The notes beneath the pieces are model-generated. The model was not told the origin of the DNA. It ran no database searches and worked only from the letters and a program-made list of their open reading frames with translations. A stretch of 64,000 bases of DNA from NORP110 sp051251595 (GTDB lineage Bacteria > Pseudomonadota > Alphaproteobacteria > Rhodobacterales > Rhodobacteraceae). The translations under genes and the position numbers were made by a program. Shown here piece after piece: positions 24,403 to 32,673 of this stretch; position 1 is the stretch's first letter, and the number at the start of each line of letters is the position of its first letter. The stretch is taken from positions 30,622 through 94,621 of the forward strand of contig JBPOFA010000015.1 of the NCBI GenBank assembly GCA_051251595.1, given 5' to 3'.

Positions 24403-25083
24403 ATGGATAGCGCGATGACACGTCAAATGGCAGGCCCGCTTATTGTGGGGATCATAGGGGTGGCGATCCTTTTGTCGTTAGGGAAATGGCAATTGGACCG
24501 GCTGGCGTGGAAGCAAGGTATTCTTGCGGATATCACCGCCAGAATTGAACAGGCCCCGGTCGACCTGCCGGCCAATCCTGACCCGGAACGCGATGCGTAT
24601 TTGTCGGTAGTGGCGACCGGTGTCATTGGGACACGGGAAATTCAGGTTCTGGCCAGCCGAAAACAAAAAGGCGCCGGGTATCGCGTCATTGCGCCTTTCA
24701 CGGTTGGGGACCGCACGGTCTTGTTGGATCGCGGTTTTATCCCGCTAGAGGCAAAGGACACGCCAAGGGGTGGGGACACCGTGACCGTGACTGGCAACCT
24801 GCACTGGCCCGATGAGGTTGACAGCTACACGGCAGAGCCTGACCGCACACGAAATATTTGGTTTGCGCGGGACGTTGACGCGATGGCGGCAGAGCTGCAG
24901 ACCGAACCGGTTTTGATCATCGCACGCAGCGACACCGGAAACGGGACAGAGCCGTTTCCCGTCGCGATCGCGGGTATCCCAAATGATCACCTGCAATACG
25001 CAATCACATGGTTTTCGCTGGCGCTTGTCTGGTTTGGGATGACAGTCTTTCTGCTCTGGCGTATCAAGCACCGGACGTCTTAA
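24403..25083 (+). CDS. SURF1-family oxidase assembly protein
   Basis: A 226-residue (or 222 from the ATG at 24415) inner-membrane assembly factor linked to heme a insertion into subunit I. Two membrane helices bracket a periplasmic domain: about 9-26 and about 198-218. Conserved pieces include LGKWQLDRLAWKQ, VLLDRGFIP and NDHLQYAITWFSLA. Neither start has a good ribosome-binding site, and the terminator hairpin lies directly upstream. Context with the cox genes fits. It reads into thrC after 14 bases. Confidence 0.9.
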   Translation: MDSAMTRQMAGPLIVGIIGVAILLSLGKWQLDRLAWKQGILADITARIEQAPVDLPANPDPERDAYLSVVATGVIGTREIQVLASRKQKGAGYRVIAPFTVGDRTVLLDRGFIPLEAKDTPRGGDTVTVTGNLHWPDEVDSYTAEPDRTRNIWFARDVDAMAAELQTEPVLIIARSDTGNGTEPFPVAIAGIPNDHLQYAITWFSLALVWFGMTVFLLWRIKHRTS

Positions 25084-25097
25084 CAGCTGGATAAAAA

Positions 25098-26483
25098 ATG
25101 CGTTATGTTTCTACCCGTGGGTCTGCCCCTGTACTGACTTTTGAAGATGCGATGCTGACCGGCCTTGCCCGTGATGGCGGGCTTTATGTGCCCGAAAGCA
25201 TTCCGACATTTTCACAGCAGGACGTCGCTGCTTTGGCAGGGCTGTCCTATGAGGACATCGCCTTTCGCATCATGCGTCCATTTGTTGGTGACACATTCAC
25301 CGACGCAGAATTCGGCGACATTATCTCTCGGGCCTATGATGGTTTCGCTCATGAAGCGCGGGCGCCCTTGGTTCAATTGGGCAGCAACCATTTCTTGCTA
25401 GAACTGTTCCACGGACCGACACTGGCCTTTAAAGACTTTGCCATGCAGTTGATCGGTCAGCTGTTCCAATCCGCGCTTGCCCGTCGCGGAGAGCGGGTCA
25501 CGATTGTCGGCGCGACGTCCGGCGACACTGGCAGCGCCGCGATAGAGGCGTTTCGCGGCCTTGATGCTGTGGATGTTTTCATCCTCTACCCGCATGGCCG
25601 CGTGTCAGAGGTGCAGCGCCGCCAGATGACAACCCCGTCTGAATCCAATGTGCATGCGTTGGCGGTCACCGGGGATTTTGATGACTGTCAGGCGCGGCTG
25701 AAAGACATGTTCAACGATTTCACCTTTCGCGATGAGGTCCGCCTTGCTGGGGTGAACTCTATCAATTGGGCGCGGGTCTTGGCGCAGGTGGTGTATTATT
25801 TCACCTCTGCCGTTTCTGTCGGCGCGCCACATCGCCCGGTCAGCTTTACCGTTCCAACCGGAAATTTCGGCGATATTTTCGCAGGCTACATCGCCCGGAA
25901 AATGGGATTGCCGATTGCCGATCTGGTGATTGCAACCAACCAAAACGATATCCTGCACAGAGCGTTGAGTACGGGCGTCTATTCGACAGAGGGCGTTACA
26001 CCGTCCATCAGCCCTTCGATGGATATTCAGGTGTCTTCGAATTTTGAGCGCGTGCTGTTTGATGCCTATGGTCGTGATGGCGCAGCTGTGGCGCAGCAAA
26101 TGGATGATCTGAAATCCGGCGGTTTCACGATCAGCCAGGGTGCGCTGCAATATTTGCGCGAAGAGTTCAAATCTGGACGCGCCTCGGAAGAGGAAACGAG
26201 CGCGACGATCAAGGCGATGAACCTGAAAACCACCGAAACCCTGTGCCCACACAGCGCGGTTGGTGTGAAAGTGGCGCAAGAGTATTTGGGGCCGACCCCG
26301 ATGATCACACTGGCCACGGCGCATCCGGCCAAGTTCCCGGATGCCGTCGAAGCTGCAACCGGCCTTCGCCCGCCACTGCCCAAACACATGGCCGATCTTT
26401 TTGACCGGCCGGAACGGGTGACGCGGGTCGACAATGATCTGGGTGCGTTGGAAACCCTGATTAGAAAGCAGCTAAAGCATTGA
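25098..26483 (+). CDS. thrC: Threonine synthase
   Basis: A 461-residue PLP enzyme that turns O-phosphohomoserine into threonine. MRYVSTRG opens the protein, the PLP lysine is Lys112 in LAFKDFAMQL, and the phosphate-binding SGDTGSAA loop follows. GNFGDIFAGY and the long C-terminal insert are as in the bacterial class. The stop overlaps the TTG start of the M16 peptidase. Together with lysC at 39957 it covers two steps of the aspartate family in this window, though not linked. Confidence 0.97.
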   Translation: MRYVSTRGSAPVLTFEDAMLTGLARDGGLYVPESIPTFSQQDVAALAGLSYEDIAFRIMRPFVGDTFTDAEFGDIISRAYDGFAHEARAPLVQLGSNHFLLELFHGPTLAFKDFAMQLIGQLFQSALARRGERVTIVGATSGDTGSAAIEAFRGLDAVDVFILYPHGRVSEVQRRQMTTPSESNVHALAVTGDFDDCQARLKDMFNDFTFRDEVRLAGVNSINWARVLAQVVYYFTSAVSVGAPHRPVSFTVPTGNFGDIFAGYIARKMGLPIADLVIATNQNDILHRALSTGVYSTEGVTPSISPSMDIQVSSNFERVLFDAYGRDGAAVAQQMDDLKSGGFTISQGALQYLREEFKSGRASEEETSATIKAMNLKTTETLCPHSAVGVKVAQEYLGPTPMITLATAHPAKFPDAVEAATGLRPPLPKHMADLFDRPERVTRVDNDLGALETLIRKQLKH

Positions 26484-27739
26484 GCGTAAAACTTCACACT
26501 TTGTCGAACGGGTTTCGGATCGTCACGGAAAACATGCCGGGGCTGGAATCTGCTTCTATTGGGATATGGGTCATGGCCGGCGGTCGTCACGAGCGGCCTG
26601 AACAAAACGGGATTGCGCATTTCCTTGAACACATGGCGTTCAAAGGAACAGAGCGTCGCAGCGCTTTGGACATTGCCGAGGAAATTGAGGATGTGGGCGG
26701 TTATATCAACGCCTATACCAGCCGCGAAGTCACGGCCTATTACGCGCGTGTGCTTAAGGCCGACGTTCCTTTGGCGTTGGATGTTATCTCTGACATCGTG
26801 CTGAACCCGGTGTTCGATCCCGCGGAAATCGAAGTTGAACGTGGGGTGATCCTGCAGGAAATCGGCCAGTCGCTGGACACGCCTGATGACGTGATTTTTG
26901 ATTGGTTGCAGGATGCCGCTTACCCCGAACAACCGCTTGGACGTACCATTTTGGGATCGTCAGAGCGTGTGTCCGGATTTTCCCGTGCGGATTTGCAGGG
27001 GTTCGTCGGGGAACATTACGGGCCGGACCGGATGATCCTGTCTGCGGCCGGTGCGGTTGATCACGATGAAATCGTGCGCGTCGCTGAAATCCTGTTCGGG
27101 CATTTGCCCGGCAGGGGGGCCGAGAATGCGCAGCTGGCGCAGTTCCATGGCGGAGAGCGGCGAGAGATCAAGGATCTTGAACAAGCGCATTTTGCACTTG
27201 CCCTTGAAAGCCCGGGCTATCGTCATGACGATATTTATACCTCTCAGATCTACGCAACGGCGCTTGGCGGCGGCATGTCTTCGCGTTTGTTTCAGGAAGT
27301 CCGGGAAAAACGAGGCTTGTGCTACACGATCTACGCCCAGGCGGGCGCCTATGCTGAAACCGGGATGACAACGATTTATGCCGGGACAAGTGGTGATCAG
27401 ATCGAAGGTCTGGCCAATATCACCATGGATGAGATCAAGCGCAGCGCCGACGATATGAGCGATGCAGAAGTCGCCCGCGCGCGGGCGCAGATGAAAGCCG
27501 GGTTGTTGATGGGGCTGGAAAGCCCGTCGTCACGGGCAGAGCGTCTGGCGCGTATGGTTGCAGTTTGGAATCGCGTGCCCGGATTGCAAGAGGTCGTGGA
27601 CCGCATCGATGCGGTTACGACGCAGGATGTGCGCGATCTGGCGGGAAACATCGCTCAGGCGAATTCAGCACTTGCACTTTACGGCCCTGTTGAACAGACG
27701 CCCGAACTTGAAACACTGCGCCAAAGGCTGGCCGCCTGA
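26480..27739 (+). CDS. M16-family zinc peptidase (mitochondrial processing peptidase-like)
   Basis: A 419-residue insulinase-type protease. The inverted zinc motif HFLEHMAF (HxxEH, about residues 49-56) and the downstream Glu in the EVERGVILQEI region are intact, and LGGGMSSRLFQEVREKRGL is a family signature. Proteins of this kind resemble the beta subunit of the mitochondrial processing peptidase. I take the TTG at 26480 as start: it overlaps the thrC stop (TTGA) and restores the normal N-terminus SVKLHTLSNGFRIVTE; the first in-frame ATG would cut into the domain. Confidence 0.93.
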   Translation: MSVKLHTLSNGFRIVTENMPGLESASIGIWVMAGGRHERPEQNGIAHFLEHMAFKGTERRSALDIAEEIEDVGGYINAYTSREVTAYYARVLKADVPLALDVISDIVLNPVFDPAEIEVERGVILQEIGQSLDTPDDVIFDWLQDAAYPEQPLGRTILGSSERVSGFSRADLQGFVGEHYGPDRMILSAAGAVDHDEIVRVAEILFGHLPGRGAENAQLAQFHGGERREIKDLEQAHFALALESPGYRHDDIYTSQIYATALGGGMSSRLFQEVREKRGLCYTIYAQAGAYAETGMTTIYAGTSGDQIEGLANITMDEIKRSADDMSDAEVARARAQMKAGLLMGLESPSSRAERLARMVAVWNRVPGLQEVVDRIDAVTTQDVRDLAGNIAQANSALALYGPVEQTPELETLRQRLAA

Positions 27740-28323
27740 TGCTTGGACGAAGTCGACGGGTTCGGATTGAAACAGAGCGGATGACCTTGCGTCCGCCAGC
27801 CCATTCGGATTATCGCCAATGGTCGACCCTGCGCCGCGAAAGCCAGGGCTTCTTGAAGCCTTGGGAGCCGACTTGGGCAGCTGATCACCTGTCGCGAAAA
27901 TCCTTTACCAACCGGGTCTATTGGGCGCAGCGTTCGATCAACAATGACAGCGCCTTGCCGTTGTTTTTGATCCGGCGTTCTGATCAGGCGGTGTTGGGCG
28001 CGATAACGATGGATAACATTCGCCGCGGGCCATCGCAGGCCGCCACTTGTGGCTATTGGATCGGTGAACCTTTTGCCCGCCAGGGCTATATGGTCGAAGC
28101 TTTGACGTCCGTTGTGCATTACGCGTTCACGACCCTCAACCTCAGCCGTCTGGAAAGCGCGTGTTTGCCCGAAAACGTCGCTTCGCGCGGGGTGCTTGAG
28201 AAATGTGGTTACAAATATGAGGGCGTCGCCCAAAGCTATCTTCAAATTGACGGTCGCTGGCGCAACCATGTTCTCTACGCCAATCTAAGCCTTGATCGAC
28301 GTGGCAAATCAATGGTGGGGTGA
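27739..28323 (+). CDS. GNAT acetyltransferase, RimJ-like
   Basis: A 194-residue N-acetyltransferase of the ribosomal-protein-alanine acetyltransferase type. The N-terminus RIETERMTLRPPAHSDY is typical, as are the acetyl-CoA region GYWIGEPFARQGYMVEAL and the ENVASRGVLEKCGYKYEG motif. It starts inside the stop of the M16 gene (TGATG) and is therefore coupled to it. The substrate could be ribosomal protein S5 or another N-terminus; the sequence does not decide. Confidence 0.9.
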   Translation: MLGRSRRVRIETERMTLRPPAHSDYRQWSTLRRESQGFLKPWEPTWAADHLSRKSFTNRVYWAQRSINNDSALPLFLIRRSDQAVLGAITMDNIRRGPSQAATCGYWIGEPFARQGYMVEALTSVVHYAFTTLNLSRLESACLPENVASRGVLEKCGYKYEGVAQSYLQIDGRWRNHVLYANLSLDRRGKSMVG

Positions 28324-28455
28324 GTTTGTTCCGGTAGACTGGACCGAATTCGCAAAGCGCCAAAGCCGCAGATTTTGAAGGCAAATGCGCAATTTTCCCG
28401 GTTTGATGTGACTTTTGCCGTCCCGCTGCTATCTTAAAAGAGTGGAGGGCGAAGC

Positions 28456-29277
28456 ATGATCAGAATTCTTGTTCTACTAACTTTTTTCCTGTCAACCGCG
28501 GCACAGGCGCAAACACGGCGTCCCAGTCACTGCTTTGCGATTGCCGACGCGGCACCGGGCCTCAGCTATATCCACCGCGCTTCTTACAGCGATCCTGTGC
28601 CGGAATTCTCGGTCAGGATTTCCTATGTCGATCATTCGATGTTCCTTATCCAGACGCCGGGCGGGCTTGGCGTTGCGACGGATTACACGGGGTATATGGG
28701 GCCAGTGACCTACCTGCCGAATGTTGTGACGATGAACCACGCCCATTCCAGTCACTGGACACCGAATGTTGATGAGGGCGTCGAACACGTCCTTGAAGGG
28801 TGGGGGCGGCTTGGGGTCGCGGCTGACCACTATCTGGACCTAGGAGAGATGCTGATCCGAAATGTTGCAACTGACATCCGCTCGCGTGGCGGGACTGTCG
28901 AGGAAAACGGGAACTCGATTTTCATCTTTGAGGTGGAAGGGCTGTGCATTGGGCATCTTGGACATTTGCACCATGAACCAACCGAACAGCAATACGTCGC
29001 CCTTGGACGATTGGACATTGTGATGGCCGCCGTCGATGGCGGTCTTACCGTTGATTTGCCCACAATGACCCGGATCATCAACAGGCTGAAGTCATCCATC
29101 GTTATCCCGATGCATTGGTTTGGACGGTCAGCTTTGGATCTGTTTCTGGCGGAGATGGCGGATGAATTCGACATCATCCAAACTGGACAAACAGAGCTGG
29201 AGGTCTCTTTGCGCAGCTTGCCACGACGGCCAACGATCATGGTGCTCGAACCGCGATTGCTGGATGATGCCCTGTGA
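28456..29277 (+). CDS. Exported metallo-beta-lactamase-fold protein with altered metal motif
   Basis: A 273-residue protein with a signal peptide (about 1-19, ends AAQAQ) and a UlaG-like metallo-beta-lactamase fold. The usual HxHxDH motif reads HAHSSH (about residues 95-100), so the Asp that binds the second metal is replaced by Ser. Later His positions are present in GHLGHLHHEP (about 171-180) and IPMHWFG (about 218-224). It may bind one metal or use a different set. It lies 132 bases after the acetyltransferase; I cannot name a substrate. Confidence 0.8.
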   Translation: MIRILVLLTFFLSTAAQAQTRRPSHCFAIADAAPGLSYIHRASYSDPVPEFSVRISYVDHSMFLIQTPGGLGVATDYTGYMGPVTYLPNVVTMNHAHSSHWTPNVDEGVEHVLEGWGRLGVAADHYLDLGEMLIRNVATDIRSRGGTVEENGNSIFIFEVEGLCIGHLGHLHHEPTEQQYVALGRLDIVMAAVDGGLTVDLPTMTRIINRLKSSIVIPMHWFGRSALDLFLAEMADEFDIIQTGQTELEVSLRSLPRRPTIMVLEPRLLDDAL

Positions 29278-29450
29278 CGGTTTGGGTTTTGTTGTTGCGC
29301 GGAATTAAAGTCGGCGGGCACAAAAAATTGCCAATGATGGCGCGTAATTTACGATCCTGCGAAAAGATAAGACAGGTGGCGGAAAAGATCTGATGTGTCT
29401 TTGTACAGCTTGGTCTTGCAGCGGCTCAATTGTCTGTGCTTGATGGCCCC

Positions 29451-30866
29451 ATGACATTGAATGCTGTAACACCCGATTTCGCCAAGGCCCTTGCCGCCCA
29501 GCTGCCTGCTGCTGCGGTAAAAGAGGTTTCCCCCCGCTACGTCGAAGAACCGCGCGGGCTGTTCCACGGTATTGGCGGCATGGTTGTGGCCCCTGGAACC
29601 ACGCAAGAGGTCGCGACGGTTTTGCGGGCCGCGAATGAGGCCTGTGTCGGTGTTGTGCCAATTGGTGGCGGTACAGGCTTGGTCGGTGGTCAGGTGTTTT
29701 CCGAAGGGCCCGCGCCGATATTGCTTAGCATGGAAAGAATGACCGCCATTCGCGACAGCTTTCCCGATGAAAACATATTGATCGCAGAGGCAGGCGCCAT
29801 CCTGCACGATATTCACGAAGCGGCACAGGCCGTGGACCGGCTTTTCCCGCTGGCGCTGGCATCAGATGGGTCATGCCGGATTGGCGGGAACCTGTCGACA
29901 AATGCCGGTGGCGTTAATGTTCTGCGCTATGGCAATGCGCGGGATTTGTGCCTGGGGCTAGAGGCCGTCTTGCCCGATGGGTCAATTTGGAACGGGTTGA
30001 AACGTCTGCGCAAAGACAACACGGGGTATGACCTCAAAAACCTGTTGATCGGGGCAGAGGGCAGCTTGGGCGTCATCACAGCGGCCTCTTTGCGGCTGTT
30101 CCCACGTCCCGACGGGCGATGTGCCGCGATGATGGTTGTGCCGAACCCGACCGCTGCGTTGCAGCTGTTGGCGCTTGCAGGCAATCGGGCGGGCAACGTG
30201 ATTTCAATGTTTGAATTGATCGGGCAGACGGGGCTGCAATTCTTGGCCGAAACAATGCCAGAGGTGCGGTTGCCTTTCGCGGACCTGCCTGAATGGGCGG
30301 TGCTGATTGATCTAGGCACCCATGGGGATGTGAACCCGCAGACGATTTTGGAAGGCATTTTTGAAGATGGGTTTGAGGCTGGTCTGGTGACAGACGGCCT
30401 TGTCGCACAAAGCGAAGGTCAACGTTTGGAGTTTCTGAAGGTCAGAGAATCCATACCAGAGGCGAATAAACGCATTGGGTCCATTGCCTCACACGATATT
30501 TCTTTGCCCGCCGGAAATATCGCCGCTTTTGTGACGGCTGCCGGGCAGGCATTGGCGGCCCTTGGGGATATTCGGATCAACTGTTTTGGGCATTTGGGGG
30601 ATGGGAATTTGCACTACAACGTGTTCCCGTGCAAAGGGCGCAAAAAGCAGGACTACCCGCAAGGCACCACGGAACAGGCGCGCAGAATCGTGCATGATCT
30701 TGTGGCCGAGTTTGACGGTTCGTTCAGTGCTGAACACGGTGTGGGTCGTCTAAAGACGCAGGATTTGGCGCGCTATGGCGACCCGACAAAACTTGCCGCC
30801 ATGCGGGCGATCAAGGATGCGTTGGATCCCAATGGAATTATGAACCCCGGGGTTATCTTCGCATGA
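29451..30866 (+). CDS. FAD-linked oxidase, GlcD/D-2-hydroxyacid dehydrogenase type
   Basis: A 471-residue flavoprotein of the FAD_binding_4 / FAD-oxidase C family. The FAD-binding domain has VVPIGGGTGLVGGQV (about 70-84) and the SDGSCRIGGNLSTNAGG region (about 140-158). The C-terminal domain carries CFGHLGDGNLHYNVF and AEHGVG, which bind a metal or substrate carboxylate in this family. D-2-hydroxyglutarate or D-lactate are likely substrate types. A TTG at 29430 is open, but the ATG at 29451 gives the normal start. It stands alone between two 140-170-base gaps. Confidence 0.9.
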   Translation: MTLNAVTPDFAKALAAQLPAAAVKEVSPRYVEEPRGLFHGIGGMVVAPGTTQEVATVLRAANEACVGVVPIGGGTGLVGGQVFSEGPAPILLSMERMTAIRDSFPDENILIAEAGAILHDIHEAAQAVDRLFPLALASDGSCRIGGNLSTNAGGVNVLRYGNARDLCLGLEAVLPDGSIWNGLKRLRKDNTGYDLKNLLIGAEGSLGVITAASLRLFPRPDGRCAAMMVVPNPTAALQLLALAGNRAGNVISMFELIGQTGLQFLAETMPEVRLPFADLPEWAVLIDLGTHGDVNPQTILEGIFEDGFEAGLVTDGLVAQSEGQRLEFLKVRESIPEANKRIGSIASHDISLPAGNIAAFVTAAGQALAALGDIRINCFGHLGDGNLHYNVFPCKGRKKQDYPQGTTEQARRIVHDLVAEFDGSFSAEHGVGRLKTQDLARYGDPTKLAAMRAIKDALDPNGIMNPGVIFA

Positions 30867-30896
30867 CATCAGGCTGCACCCGCGCGACCAACGAAA

Positions 30897-30924
30897 AACG
30901 TCCCGCAGGGGAATGCGGGACGTT
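30897..30924 (-). terminator. Terminator downstream of apt
   Basis: The 11-bp perfect stem AACGTCCCGCA / TGCGGGACGTT with a 6-base loop is followed on the minus strand by TTT, giving TTTTT at the 3' arm. It lies 84 bases past the apt stop and 31 bases past the convergent FAD oxidase, so it probably serves both. Confidence 0.8.
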
Positions 30925-31007
30925 CAACCGGAGGTCAAATGTTTGTTAAATCTGTTCGAACACAGCCGAACAGGATCACCTTAGCCAATGCTGGGTTATC
31001 AAAAGGT

Positions 31008-31541
31008 TTACGCGCCCTCGAAATCGCACAAGACATGTACGTCATAGCCAAGCCCGCTCAACAGCTTGCGCCCGCCCAGCTCCGGCAGGTCCACGACGAA
31101 GGCACAGCCGACGATCTCTGCGCCAAGGCGTTCGATCAGCTTGATCCCGGCCTCTGCCGTGCCGCCGGTGGCCAGCAGGTCATCCACCAACAAGACTTTC
31201 TCTCCGGGTTGCAAGGCGTCTTCATGCAGCTCCATGATCGCCTCTCCATATTCCAGCTTGTAGGCTTGGGAAATGGTTTGTCCGGGCAGCTTGCCCTTTT
31301 TGCGAACCGGCACAAAGCCGACTGACAATTGGTGGGCAATTGCGCCGCCCAGGATAAATCCGCGTGCCTCTAGCCCGACGACCTTGTCGATTTCCAGCCC
31401 GGCATAGGGATGCAACAGCTGATCAATTGTCATGCGCAGGCCCCGCGGGTCGGCGAACAAAGTGGTTACATCCCGGAACATGATCCCTTCATGGGGGAAG
31501 TCCACGATTGTGCGAATGTAGTCTTTGACGTTTTTCTTCAT
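31008..31541 (-). CDS. apt: Adenine phosphoribosyltransferase
   Basis: A 177-residue salvage enzyme that makes AMP from adenine and PRPP. The PRPP-binding motif VLLVDDLLATGGT is at about 121-133; VDFPHEGIMFRD near the N-terminus and GLEARGFILG are family signatures. The ATG at 31541 gives the standard start MKKNVKDYIRT; the open frame to 31595 is not needed. It follows mtnP, which releases adenine from methylthioadenosine, so the two form a logical adenine-recovery pair. Confidence 0.97.
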   Translation of the reverse strand: MKKNVKDYIRTIVDFPHEGIMFRDVTTLFADPRGLRMTIDQLLHPYAGLEIDKVVGLEARGFILGGAIAHQLSVGFVPVRKKGKLPGQTISQAYKLEYGEAIMELHEDALQPGEKVLLVDDLLATGGTAEAGIKLIERLGAEIVGCAFVVDLPELGGRKLLSGLGYDVHVLCDFEGA

Positions 31542-31646
31542 ATCCAGATGTGTCCTGGCTAAAATGATGGACGGCCCGAAGCCGTCAAGAACCACCCCGT
31601 CAACGCCGGGATGAGTGAGTGACCCGTGGCGAACACCACGGCCCGG

Positions 31647-32516
31647 TTAAAGAACTCTGCCCGCAACCGCGTCGAGCTTGGCAACCAACGCCGGATCACG
31701 CGCATCGGGCGCGGTCATGACAGCAAATTCCAGCGCGCGATCACAGCCATGGGGGCAGGGCGCACGATCAAGTCCCAAAAGATCAGGCAACCGCACGACC
31801 AATCCTTTGGCATTTGCCGAATTGGCGGTGAGGGTTTTGATGATGTCAGAGACGTCAACTTCGCCATGTTCTGGGTGCCAGCTGTCATAGTCGGTGATCA
31901 TCGCGACAGAGGCGTAGCACAGCTCTGCCTCGCGGGCCAATTTGGCCTCTGGCATGTTGGTCATTCCGATGACATCCGCGCCCCAAACTTCGCGGTACAT
32001 TTTTGATTCCGCCAGGGATGAAAACTGGGGGCCTTCCATCGCCAGGTAGGTGCCCCCGTTATGCACGGTGATGCCCTGGGCCTGCGCCGCTGCAAAGCAG
32101 GCGGCGGACAGGCGTGGGCAGGTGGGGTGCGCGACAGAAACATGTGCGACGCAGCCTTGGCCAAAGAACGATTTTTCCCGGGCGAAGGTGCGGTCAATGA
32201 ATTGATCCACAACGACAAAATCCCCAGGTGCCATTTCTTCGCGAAAGGATCCGCAGGCGGAAACGGATATCACATTCGTGACCCCAAGACGTTTCAATGC
32301 GTCGATATTCGCGCGGTAAGGAACCGTTGTTGGGGAATGCACATGGCCGCGTCCGTGACGGGGCAGAAACGCCATTTTCACCCCGTTCAGGATGCCCGTC
32401 AGAATCTGATCCGAAGGTGCCCCCCAGGGGCTGTCGACAGTTTGCCATTCGGCCTTTTCAAGACCTTCGATTTCATAGACGCCAGAGCCGCCAATTACAC
32501 CGATCATCGTTTCCAT
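31647..32516 (-). CDS. mtnP: S-methyl-5'-thioadenosine phosphorylase
   Basis: A 289-residue class II nucleoside phosphorylase that splits methylthioadenosine into adenine and methylthioribose-1-phosphate. GVIGGSGVYEIEGLE opens the protein; LPRHGRGH and SVSACGSFREEM are the phosphate-site motifs; MEGPQFSSLAES and GMTNMPEAKLAREAELCYA complete the signature. It precedes apt by about 105 bases; a small hairpin at 31624-31641 (CCGTGG...CCACGG) lies just past its stop without a T run. Confidence 0.96.
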   Translation of the reverse strand: METMIGVIGGSGVYEIEGLEKAEWQTVDSPWGAPSDQILTGILNGVKMAFLPRHGRGHVHSPTTVPYRANIDALKRLGVTNVISVSACGSFREEMAPGDFVVVDQFIDRTFAREKSFFGQGCVAHVSVAHPTCPRLSAACFAAAQAQGITVHNGGTYLAMEGPQFSSLAESKMYREVWGADVIGMTNMPEAKLAREAELCYASVAMITDYDSWHPEHGEVDVSDIIKTLTANSANAKGLVVRLPDLLGLDRAPCPHGCDRALEFAVMTAPDARDPALVAKLDAVAGRVL

Positions 32517-32673
32517 TCATGCCTCCAGTTTCGTTGTCCAATATGTAGCCGCAACTGTTGCACGATGGAAGCATTGGCATGGCCTGACGATTACTTCGTT
32601 TTCATGTGGTTTCGCTTCGAATTTCTTTCTGATAGGGTGCGCCAACGCAAACAATCTTACAATTGGAAAACTC

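Noticed and set aside
31624..31641. Terminator between mtnP and apt.
   Set aside because: The CCGTGG/CCACGG hairpin is short and has no T run on the minus strand, so the two salvage genes may well be cotranscribed.
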